A DNA stretch of 64,000 bases, taken from positions 186,001 to 250,000 of the forward strand of contig JANBVO010000040.1 in assembly GCA_030052745.1 (NCBI GenBank), written 5' to 3'. Shown one piece after another: positions 54,801 through 64,000 of this stretch. The notes under the pieces were generated by a model. It saw only the letters and a program-made list of their open reading frames with translations. It was not told the origin of the DNA and made no database searches. A program made the translations under genes and the position numbers. How positions within the stretch are numbered: the first letter of the stretch is position 1; each line of letters opens with the position of its first letter. This DNA is from Pleurostoma richardsiae. Taxonomy: Eukaryota > Ascomycota > Sordariomycetes > Calosphaeriales > Pleurostomataceae.

Positions 54801-57159
54801 TACATAGCAAGCACACAGACCGCTCTGATGGAGACGACTCCATCTCGCCTGAGGAAGACAATAGCCAGGGACTCGACAACGAGGTGAAGAAGCCCAAGGC
54901 TGCAGCAACTACTGACAAGGAAGACAAGCGCAGACAACATGGTGACTGGAGCGTCTATACTTTCTTCTTTCGAAGTCTCGGTCCCTGGTTCACCCTCTGC
55001 CTTCTTGTGACGGAGTGTATATCTGCGTTCTTTTCAACCTTCCCAAGTAAGTCTCCAATGAAACGCAGGCCGCCATCACAACCTCTGTCTGACTTGACTA
55101 CCTTAGCTGTCTGGCTGAACTGGTGGTCGGAGGCGAATGCCAAGCAGCCAAATCAAAGAGTCGGGTTCTATCTTGGTGTCTATGCGGCCATGCAGGTCTT
55201 GGCCGTCTTGTCATTTGGGCTACTCGTTGTGTAAGTCGCTGCTCCATACTTGCAGTCCTAGGATCATGGCTCGGCGTACGGGTGCCATTTCTTCTCTCTT
55301 TCACTCTTGCCTGCAAATTCGATTTTGACGTGGCTCACTTCTTCAGCTTCGGTTATGTCTACGTTGCCGCCCGGACTGGCATCAAGCTTCACCAGAGGCT
55401 TTTGCAGACTGTATTATGGTGAGATACCACTACCTTCTCTAACAGTACCGAGGTACTTGACTGAACGCAAGTAGGGCACCGCTGTCCCTGTTTACCAACA
55501 CAGACATTGGCTCCATCACAACGAGGTAGCACATCCGTCCTCTTCGAGCTCACGGCTGTTGAGTGTTCATGCTGAACAGGTAGCAGATTCTCCCAAGACA
55601 TCGCCCTGCTCGACAGGAGCCTGCCCCTGGCCCTCTTCGTCTCCATCTCCTCCCTCCTCGTCATAATCGGCCGGGCCGCGCTGATCGCCTCCGCCACCCC
55701 CTACGCCGCCGCCAGCTTCCCCTTCCTCCTCGCCGTCTTCTACGGCCTGCAGCGCGCCTACCTGCGCACATCCCGCCAGCTGCGCCTCCTCGACCTGGAG
55801 GAGAAGGCCCCCGTCTACACGCAGTTCCTCGAGACCCTCGGCGGCCTGGCCACCATCCGCGCCTTCGGCTGGGGCCCCGCCGCCCTCGAGCTCAACCACC
55901 GGCTCGTCGACCGCTCCCAGCGGCCCTTCTACCTGCTGCTCATGGTGCAGCAGTGGCTGACCCTCGTGCTGGACCTCGTCGTCGCCGCGCTCGCCGTGCT
56001 CGTCGCGGGGCTGGCCGTGCGGCTGCGCGCGTCCGTGTCCGTCGGGCTGACGGGCGTCGCCCTCGTGCAGCTCATCTCCTTCGCCGAGACGCTCAAGACG
56101 CTCATCCAGTTCTGGACCTCGCTCGAGACGTCCATCGGCGCGGTCGCCCGCATCAAGAACTTCAGCGAGGACACCCCCGACGAGCGCCTGCCCGGCGAGA
56201 CCGCCGACCCGGGCGAGCAGTGGCCGGCCGCCGGGAGGGTGGAGATCCGCGGCGTGTCGGCGTCGTACGACGAGGCGGCCCTGGTGAAGGCGCTCGATGG
56301 GATTTCTCTATCCGTCGAGCCGGGGCAGAAGATTGGCATTTGTGGCAGGACCGGGAGGTAGGATCATTCTTGCATAACTCGCTCCCTTTTATATGCATTC
56401 GCCGACTAACATGTGAATTTATCTGCTCCGATAGCGGCAAGTCCTCTCTCCTCCTCGCCCTGCTCCGTCTCCTCGACCTCTCCTCGGGCGCCATCCTCGT
56501 CGACGGCGTCGACCTGTCCACACTGCCCCGCGAGCAGGTCCGCGCGCGGCTCGTCGCCGTCGCGCAGGACAGCTTCTTCCTGCCCGGCACGGTGCGGCAG
56601 AACATCGACCCCTACGACGCCGCGGGCGACGAGGCGATCGCCCAGGCCCTCGAGAGGGTGGGCCTGTGGGGCGCGATCGAGGAGAAGGGCGGCCTGGACG
56701 CGAAGTTCGGGGAGGACATGCTCAGCCACGGGCAGAGGCAGCTGTTCTCGCTTGCCAGGGCGGTGCTGAGGAAGGGGAGAGGGAGGGTCATGCTGTTCGA
56801 TGAGGCTACGAGCAGGTGAGTTCTAGGAGATAGTCGTCGCCGTCCCCTGTTCTTTTGCCGCCAGTGGGAAAGACGGAGGGGGAAAGGACGATACTCTTGC
56901 TGAGTGTTGCTGACGATATATCAGTGTGGACCACCAGACCGACGCACAGATGCAGGAGGTCATCCGCGACGAGTTCCGGGAGCACACCGTCATCTCCATC
57001 GCGCACCGCCTGGAGACCATCGCCGACTTCGACCGCGTTGTCGTGCTGGAGAAGGGCTGCGTCGTGGAGGAAGGGAACCCGCGGGAGCTGTTGGCCAGCG
57101 GCAAGGGCAAGTTTCGGGAGTTGTGGGACGCAAGCAGGCACTCTGGACGGGTCGACTGA
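51806..57159 (+). CDS. MRP-type ABC transporter (ABC-C), 13 exons
   Basis: Exons by hand: 51806-52583, 52657-53024, 53079-53295, 53362-54155, 54237-54410, 54473-54638, 54693-55046, 55107-55230, 55347-55418, 55475-55525, 55587-56357, 56435-56815, 56925-57159; total 1494 residues. Five helices form TMD0 (residues 1-190), then TMD1-NBD1-TMD2-NBD2, the full MRP layout exporting drugs or conjugates. NBD1 has Walker A GPVASGKSTLL (about 674-684), signature LSGGQKQRV and Walker B ALFDDIFSGLD, where the catalytic Glu is Asp, as usual for this subfamily. NBD2 has GRTGSGKSS, LSHGQRQLFSLARA and VMLFDEATSSVD. Intron 6 (54 bp, GTTCGT donor) is a stop-free multiple of three, chosen for the conserved ATQAVRFLP; without splicing 18 residues are added. 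Substrate unknown. Confidence 0.92.
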
Positions 57160-57473
57160 TCAGTTCTGGCTGGGATGGAGAGCGATGTAGTCGGGACGAC
57201 TGGTCCCAAACTGAAGAAGGGGTTTAAAGATCAGATGATGTTTCATTTCCGTTTCTTATTCTCTCGTAGTTGCGCGCAGCCTATATATGCAGAACGACGA
57301 TTCCAGAGTAAGTAGCCGCGCTTGATTGGGGCTCGAATTTGCACAACTTCCTCATCCAAACCCATTGGCCCTTCCCTTACATCCATTGTGACAGCTGTAC
57401 AGTGCCATTTGCCTGACACCTTGCATCAATACTGCTGACTTCTTCACTCAAAGTCCATCCCAGCTTCGCTCAT
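57160..57473. other. Convergent 3' spacer
   Basis: These 314 bp lie between the stops of the ABC-C and nitronate monooxygenase genes. They contain a tatatat at about 57284 that is not likely to be a promoter, and otherwise nothing recognised. Confidence 0.5.
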
Positions 57474-58794
57474 CTACAGCTTCGATGAGACAGTGAGGAA
57501 GCCGTTCGCGTTCTGGATGGCCGCCGCGGCGTCCTTGACGAACTCGTCCACCACCTCCTTGGCCGACTTGTTCTCGTTGACGACCGCCGCGCACTTGCCC
57601 ATAAGGAACGGCCGGAACTGGTCCATCAGGTCGTCCACGTCCACCTCCTCCTTGCCCTGCTTCGCCTCCGCGGCCAGGCCCGACGGCGGCGTGTCGCCGT
57701 TCATGACGCGGTCCAGGTCCGCCTCGTAGGGCAGGACGCCCTTGGCCGTCAGGTCCTTTATCTCCTGCTGGCGCTCCGTCTCCCAGTTGACGATGTAGGG
57801 GTTCTTGCGCACGCGCAGGGGCCGGCCCGTGAAGATGAGCGTGCGGATGGTGTCGTCGAAGCCGGCGGTGCGGACGGCCTCCTTGTGCGATTCGGGGGCG
57901 CCGGCCTCGTGCGTCAGGATGAAGCGCGTGCCGACCCACACGGCCGTGGCGCCCATCATCAGCGAGGCAGCGAGCAGCTGCCCGTTGTGGATGCCGCCCG
58001 CGGCGATGACCTGCACCGGCCCGCCGGTCAGGGGCGACTTCTGGCCGCGCACGGCCGCGACGACGGCGGGGATGAGCACCGTGGTGGGCACGTCGCCGGT
58101 GTGGCCGCCGCCCTCGCCGCCCTGAGCGCAGATGACGTCGACACCAAGCTCAAGGCACTTCTTGACGTGCTTGGGGTGGCCGATCATGTTCATGTAGACG
58201 ATGCCTGCAGCGTGGAGCCTGTCGACGACGGATTTGGGCGGGACGCCGACGGCGGAGACGAAGAGCTTGGCGCCGGACTCGATGACGACGTCGATGAGCT
58301 CATTGAGCTTGCCCTTCGTGTAGTCGTAGCTATGGTAGAAGAGGTATGTCAGCCTGACTGTCCCGGGCGGCTTTGATGTGCACGGAAATGGTGGTTGGTG
58401 CAATCTGTCAGTGTCTCCTTGTTTGGCTTACTTTGTCTTGCGCGCGCTGCCGCCAACCTGGGGCAGCAGCAGGTCCACGCCGAAGGGCGCGTTCTTGTCG
58501 TCGAGGAAGGACTTGAGCTCGGCGATCTGCTCGCGCAGCATCTCCGGGGTGTAGTTGACACCGCCGATGACGCCCAGACCGCCGGCATTGGTGACCGCCG
58601 CCGCAAGCTTGGGACCCGCAGCGACGTTCATGCCCGCAAGAAGCACAGGGTGCTTGATCTTGAACAGATCGGTTGCGGGAGTTCGGATCTTCTCTGTGGA
58701 CGGGCCGAGCAGTCAGTATCACCATCGCTTCGTCGGCGTAATCTGCATGTGACAGGGCGGACGCTGTTAGGGGACACGTACGCGGAGAGGCCAT
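57474..58794 (-). CDS. Nitronate monooxygenase (2-nitropropane dioxygenase family)
   Basis: FMN-dependent flavoenzyme that oxidises alkyl nitronates, part of detoxifying nitro-toxins such as 3-nitropropionate. Three exons by hand: 58794-58782, 58693-58432, 58329-57474; 376 residues, introns 88 and 102 bp. The first exon is only 13 bp (MASP plus one base); the join gives MASPQKIRTPATDLFKIKHP, the standard fungal start. TIM-barrel and FMN features: VLLAGMNVAAGPKLAAAVTN, then NAGGLGVIGGVNYTP, GAKLFVSAVGVPP, ICAQGGEGGGHTGDVPT with the active-site His, VIAAGGIHNGQLLAASLMMG and AVWVGTRFILTHEA for phosphate binding. C-terminal helix ends FLTVSSKL. It is convergent with the ABC-C gene and about 720 bp from the folate gene, with which it is divergent. 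Confidence 0.92.
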
Positions 58795-59514
58795 TGTGAC
58801 GGTTTCTAGGGAGACGTGGGGACTGCTTGGGAGGAGGAGTACAGTATGAGTAGCACCGCTGTCTCAGACTTTCAGGACAAGCTCTATGAGGAGGAGAAAG
58901 GACAGATGGTCGCAAGAGGAGTGAGGAAGAACTGCAAGACCGCTTTCATGCTCGAGAAATCCGGGGTATTATCAGATGGCGTCCCTGGCAGCGTCATGTG
59001 GGGAGAAGCCGAGCTGGTCGACCGAGGTTGGCGTTGCCGGTCAGCGCTATGCCTCTTTCGGCGCAGGTCTTGCTGGTGCCGAGGCACGTTTGTACAGGGC
59101 GCCCGGGCCAAGGTACTTGATCGGCTTCGGCGCTTGGAAGTGACCTCCGAGAGGAGCAAGTGCGGCTCCGAGAGCGGATGGGTGTAGATTGTATTATACA
59201 TTCACTGCATTACGCGTGCACGTTGTTCCTGAGCTGTCTGGATATCGAAAAACCTCAATGTGCTGCTCTGTGGTTTCCCTGGCGTCTCCCTCACGAGAGA
59301 ATGATCCATTGTACTCCTAACAGGTGCCCAAGTACCTCTCTGAGTGCTGACGAGAGCAAAGCACGGGATGCACCTAAAGGCCGACTGACTCAGCCAATCA
59401 GCGGCGGCCCTGAGATCTCATCTAAGCTTCTTAGACGATAAAACTTCAGGATGGAATCCACACTAACAAGGCTGAGAGCGTCGATGCTGGACGGCGTCAC
59501 TGGCGCACACCGAA
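58795..59514. other. Divergent promoter region, nitronate monooxygenase and folate enzyme
   Basis: This 720 bp region separates two outward-facing genes. An ATG at 59451 in another frame would make an upstream ORF before the folate start if included in the leader. No TATA or repeat is seen. Confidence 0.4.
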
Positions 59515-61279
59515 ATGAACAGCCTCGTCTCTCCCGGGCCTGTTCGACGTGCAACCTCTCACCTGCTGTCCCTCAGCTGCCGTCATGGCACTTTTGCCGT
59601 ACGGCTCTGTACTGCGCTACCGACTACGGTAGTTAGAAAACAGCATCTCTCCATCTCAAGGCGACTGTGCTCGCCGGAATCACTGTCATACCGGAGATAC
59701 ACAATGCCTCAGCCACAGACACCAGGCGCTACTACCGCAAGTGGCGGTAGCAGCCAGGTTGTCCCTGGAAAGAAGAAGCGCACGGCGTACATTGCCCTGG
59801 GGAGCAACCTGGGTGACCGCATCGCCGAGATCGAGAGGGCGTGCGATGAGATGGATGCCCGGGGCATCCGCGTCAAGCGGACCAGCAGCCTCTGGGAGAC
59901 CGAGCCCATGTACGTACTCGATCAGGACCGGTTCGTCAATGGAGCCTGCGAGGTAGGTCAGACATGAAATTACCTCAACTGTGTACATCTGTCACTAAAG
60001 ATCCTCTCACCAGGTCGAGACTGAACTGGAGCCCATGGAGCTCTTGGATCAGCTGCAGGACATTGAGAACTCGATGGGCCGCAAGAAGGTCATCGACAAG
60101 GGTCCTCGCAACATTGATCTCGACATTCTGCTGTATGAAGACCTCAAGATGGTCACTCAGCGTCTCACCATCCCTCACATCGGCATCCCTGAGCGAGAAT
60201 TCGTCCTCCGCCCACTCGCAGAGTAAGTCTCTCACCCCCTTATCCATCGCACGAGACCTCCCCCTATTAGAATCCGGGCTCACGCATTTCCCAGACTCAT
60301 ACCAAACAAGCCCATCGACCCATCCAAGCCATGGAAGCTCACCCAGGACTACCTCAACGAGCTGCCCCCTTCCTCCCTGCCCCTGACCACGCTCACCCCC
60401 CTATCCGCGTCTCACCCGCCCCTCCAGGCCCTGAAGCCCACCCGCAAGACCCACATCATGGCCATCCTCAACATGACCCCGGACTCCTTCTCCGACGGCG
60501 GCTCCCACACCCCGTCGGACCCCTCCTCCCTCGCCGACACCGTCCGCGGCTTCATCGCCGCCGGCGCCACCATCCTCGACATCGGCGGGCAGTCCACCGC
60601 GCCGCACACCCCGGAGGTCTCCGAGGCGGAGGAGCTCGCCCGCGTGCTCCCCGCCATCCGGCTCGTCCGCTCCCTGCCCGAGGCCCGCGGCGCCCTCGTC
60701 AGCATCGACACCTACCGCGCGGGCGTCGCCGAGGCCGCCGTCGCCGCGGGGGCGGACCTCATCAACGACGTGTCCGCCGGCGCCCTCGACCCGGCCATGC
60801 TCGCCACCGCCGCGCGCCTGCGCCGCTCCGTCTGCCTCATGCACATGCGCGGCACCCCGGCCACCATGAACTCGCTGTGCGACTACGGCCCCGGGGACGC
60901 GGGGCTCGTCCCCGCCGTGGCCGCCGAGCTGCTGGAGCGCGTCGCGGCTGCCGAGGCCGCCGGCGTCCGGCGCTGGCGCATCGTGCTGGACCCCGGCCTG
61001 GGCTTCGCCAAGAGCGGCGCGCAGAACCTCGCGCTGCTGCGGCACCTCTCCGAGTTGCGGTCCTGGCCCGGCCTGCGGGGCCTGCCGTGGCTGGTGGGCT
61101 CGAGCCGGAAGAGCTTCATCGGGCGCATCACGGGCGTCCCGCGGCCGGCGGAGCGGGTGTGGGGCACGGCGACCACGGTGGTGGCCGCGGTGGAGGGCGG
61201 CGCGGACGTGGTGCGCGTGCATGACGTCCAGGAGATGAGCCAGGTCGTCGCGGTGGCCGACGCCATATGGAGGGTTTAG
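59515..61279 (+). CDS. FOL1: Bifunctional folate biosynthesis enzyme, HPPK-DHPS
   Basis: Three exons by hand: 59515-59952, 60014-60222, 60295-61279; 543 residues from the first ATG or 480 from the in-frame ATG at 59704. HPPK (6-hydroxymethyl-7,8-dihydropterin pyrophosphokinase) occupies about residues 88-235 (YIALGSNLGDR, SSLWETEPMYV, PRNIDLDILLY). Dihydropteroate synthase occupies about 265-540 (MAILNMTPDSFSDGG, LDIGGQSTAPHTPE, LVSIDTYRAG, GADLINDVSAG, LMHMRGTPATM, RIVLDPGLGFAKS, GSSRKSFIGR). The first 63 residues are Arg/Ser/Leu-rich with a single Glu, like a mitochondrial presequence, so a dual start is possible. Yeast FOL1 carries an N-terminal dihydroneopterin aldolase domain that is absent here, so that step must be encoded elsewhere. 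DHPS is the sulfonamide target. The intron phases and domain joins are consistent. Confidence 0.95.
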
Positions 61280-64000
61280 GTGACCTGACATCGATGCGAC
61301 GACGAGGAGACATCCACATGTACACCTCTATAGAGGGGGCTACGCTAGTGTACGGTAACTACTATGTAACAAATTGTAGAACAACTGTCAAATTCATACC
61401 TGCCTATCTAAACCTATACGTACAGGGTGGTAGTGAGTGACCGGAGACACTTACCCTACACTGACCGGATCGTTCATCTCGTCTTGTCAACTTACTGGTT
61501 GCGCGCACAATGGGTCGAGGCGGTCGACGGGTCCGTCAAAGACGATGGTGCGCCGGAATCTTCGACCGCGGGTGAAGCCCGTATCGTGTCCCTCAGTCTC
61601 GAGCTGGAGGGGCTTGGTCAGAGAGACCCCCTTCAGCATGGGCATTGCAGCGACAAAGTGGCCAAGGACGATAGTCTTCCCATCAGCCTAGAGCAAACCC
61701 CCTTTGCGAAAGCCACAGGAGCGCCGGCACTCCGCGATGACTTGGCACGCACTCCCCTAGCGCGCAGCACTTGCTCATCAACAGTGTCATTGATCGGCTC
61801 CGCACGGCATAAGCAGGCAGCGCCGTAGTTCCGCGTCTCGTTGACCGACAGCACACCACACCGTCTCTCGCATGAGACCACCAAGTCTTGGGAAAAGGAG
61901 GAGGCTAGAGCTGCACAAGGGTTTCCTGTGCAACGCCGGATGTACGACCGCTCAGACACGCCCCGGGGGCTGGGAGTGGCATGTGCGCCGAGGACCTATC
62001 GGTCAAAATGTCGCCTCGCACAACGATCTGTCACCAGTGTCTGCATCCGGATCACCCCCTAAAGCACATCTTCAGCGCCACATGACAGCACACACTGTGC
62101 GGTGCAGTCGAGACCAGGAGAGAAGAAGCAAGTGCATGGTGCTGCAGCAGCGGCGACGAGATCCCGACGTCACAGGGCCCAGTACCCGGGAAAAGAGAGG
62201 GGCCTCCAGGGTTACACCGCGGCCCCTGGAGCTAGGGCACTAGCATGAGCGGCTGACCATGTCTACCGATGAGTACTTTAGCTTCTTGAAAGAAACGAGG
62301 AGAAACATTGGCGAGTTCGATGTGCCGTCTAAAGTCGGCTTCCGCCAAGACTTGATGATTCGGCCTGGTCCCAAGGGCAACGCCACGCAGCGGATCCGCA
62401 AAAGCACTTGCTTTTTGACTCTGGCGAGAACATAGGGTTTGGTCGGTGGCGCCTTATGATATCCTGCAGGATGAAGTGGCTGGAGACGGCTTCGGTCCCG
62501 GGAGACATATCGGCGGGTAAGCGTCGTTCTTCGGCCTCGAAGCCCACTACTGATGGCGTTGGTATGACGGAAGACCACCCTGTAGGGGACCTATCCGATT
62601 TGAGCCGGGCCGAACCCGGTGTGCGCGCCTAGCCTTGTTTCGGATAGCCGTGACAGACGCATGCCGTCCGATGGGCTGGTGCGCTCGGCTCAAACCCCCC
62701 GATCCACGATGCGGTATCCAGCCTCCCCAGGATCTGTCCATCACGACCCCTTGAGACAAGTTGCCTTGCTAAGGCGACGAGCGGCCGAAATTTGCAGGCC
62801 TGGGCTTGAAGCGGTGAGCAGATAACACGTATGCGAGTCTGACTGCTAACCAATCCCAGCCAGCATTGCTGAAGCAGTAATCACATACCATTCCTTCGCA
62901 TCCGAGAGGGGTCGATGTACACGGTGGGAGTTGCAGTGACTTCTCTGGACAAGCTGTCGGAGACGGCAGGATATTTCACACCCGGACGCGTGTCGTTTGG
63001 AACTAGCCTGGGACGAAGGTCAGACCGGTAGTCCCCAGATGACAACACTTCCATTTCATGTCAAATACGGAGCCCTGAGCGTCTCGGACCATGTAGATTG
63101 TGTCACCTCTGATTTGTCTGCCTTGTCCGGCTTCAACAACCTGGTGCCTCTCTAAGTCTCCTCGAACATGCCTCTGCTTGCGTTGCCCCTGGGGAGCGCT
63201 CAAGCACGGCCTCTGGTGCGGCTGTGATTGTTGTATAACCCGCAATGGTATTCTCACTGTAGGGCTGAACAAGCGGTGTAACAGCGGGCGGAATTCCAGA
63301 ATAGAGAAATACGAGGATCAATCTACGCAACCAAGTCAGATCGATCGAAGATGCCGGTTGATGAGCGACGGTAGAGATGGGCGAATGCTACCCTAGCGCC
63401 ACAAAAGTGAATCCGACGTGCGTGTTTGGAAGTACATCGTTGTACGTGGTTGCGATGTGTCTGGTAATATCGAGCATGTGCTGCCGGTCGCACGATCACA
63501 GGGATGTCGGCGGGCGTCACTCTGTTCCTGCCACTGGACGCCCAAAGCGTAACTTTCCCCTCTCAGCCAGGGCCGGAGCTGACCTGTGGTGATTACCCGC
63601 GCAGGATCCTCCTGTGCGTGATTTCGGTGAAGGTTTGGTAGTCTGGTAGTGGAGGAATGTTAGGGTGTGCAGGGCTTCATGCATCACATTGCTTTCTTAA
63701 CCGGTGAGTGCGGGGAGAAACGCACGAGGCTCATCTTGGGTCGAGATCGTCATGTAGGCCTCATCGAGCCAGGAAAATGGAGGGTCCGGTCGAGGGTGCC
63801 GAGTGTTTCGATCCGCCGACAAGGGTCGGAACGTCAGGTCTAGACCGAAGCCATTGCGCACCAAGCTAATGCCGGAGGCCCAGCTAGCAGCTGGCTGGGG
63901 TTGGGTTGAGTCTCTGCAGCCCGGGGGGGTGGCTTGGCAGCGGCCGGTCGAAGCAAACAGGACGGCAGCCAATTGTGCAGACACATCATGCGGGAGGGCA
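61280..64000. other. 2.7 kb spacer, no gene recognised
   Basis: ORFs up to about 133 codons occur in several frames with no domain, intron pattern or codon bias. A minus-strand stretch at 63003-63330 in two frames (RRLILVFLYSGIPPAVTP and RGDTIYMVRDAQGSVFDM) reads vaguely like protein but lacks an ATG in the first frame. No repeat or RNA gene is recognised. Confidence 0.4.

Noticed and set aside
60401-61291. ORFs near 300 codons on both strands over the DHPS domain
   Set aside because: They are out of frame with the conserved DHPS motifs and follow from GC-rich codon use.
1-64000. Transposons, virus-like elements, CRISPR arrays, rRNA genes, secondary-metabolite cluster
   Set aside because: No terminal repeats, transposase or reverse-transcriptase motifs, repeat-spacer arrays, 5S rRNA pattern or polyketide/peptide synthase domains were seen on either strand.

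Overview
The window is a piece of a filamentous ascomycete chromosome, most likely a member of the Sordariomycetes. The reasons are short introns of about 50-120 bp with GTRNGT donors and CTNAC-type branch points, GC-rich coding sequence with C-rich third positions, a carbon catabolite repressor of the CreA/CRE-1 type whose N terminus has the Sordariomycete form, and fungus-specific families (SUR7, GT69 mannosyltransferase, GPI-anchored Ser/Thr-rich protein). I cannot place it to genus.

Layout. Positions 1-14.9 kb: a 5'-cut OPT oligopeptide transporter, a GNAT acetyltransferase, a lipid kinase of the diacylglycerol/sphingoid-base family, TRM1 tRNA methyltransferase, a GT31-type glycosyltransferase, a BTB-bromodomain fusion protein and a small protein with a myristoylation-type start. 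Positions 14.9-30.3 kb: gene-poor, with only the cre1 repressor gene (22.4-23.7 kb) standing out. Positions 30.3-39.1 kb: a six-exon RAD55-like recombination gene, a fungal MscL channel, a SUR7-family membrane protein and a GT69 (CAP59-like) glycosyltransferase. Positions 39.1-47.3 kb: long spacers around an MFS sugar transporter and a GPI-anchored cysteine-rich wall protein. Positions 48.5-61.3 kb: an ABC-F ATPase divergent from a 13-exon MRP-type ABC transporter, then nitronate monooxygenase and a bifunctional folate enzyme (HPPK-DHPS). Positions 61.3-64 kb: no convincing gene.

Most genes are unrelated housekeeping or surface genes, and I see no biosynthetic cluster, transposon, virus-like element, rRNA, tRNA or CRISPR array. 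Exon structures were built by hand from splice signals, and each gene's joined exons sum to a multiple of three. Three themes recur. One is possible dual targeting through alternative in-frame starts (TRM1, the folate enzyme, perhaps the MGC protein). The second is membrane and cell-surface functions (OPT, MFS, ABCC, MscL, SUR7, GPI protein, GT31, GT69). The third is CRE1-type regulation, both of cre1 itself and possibly of the sugar transporter. The most unusual protein is the BTB-bromodomain fusion, whose acetyl-lysine-contacting Asn position is Trp.
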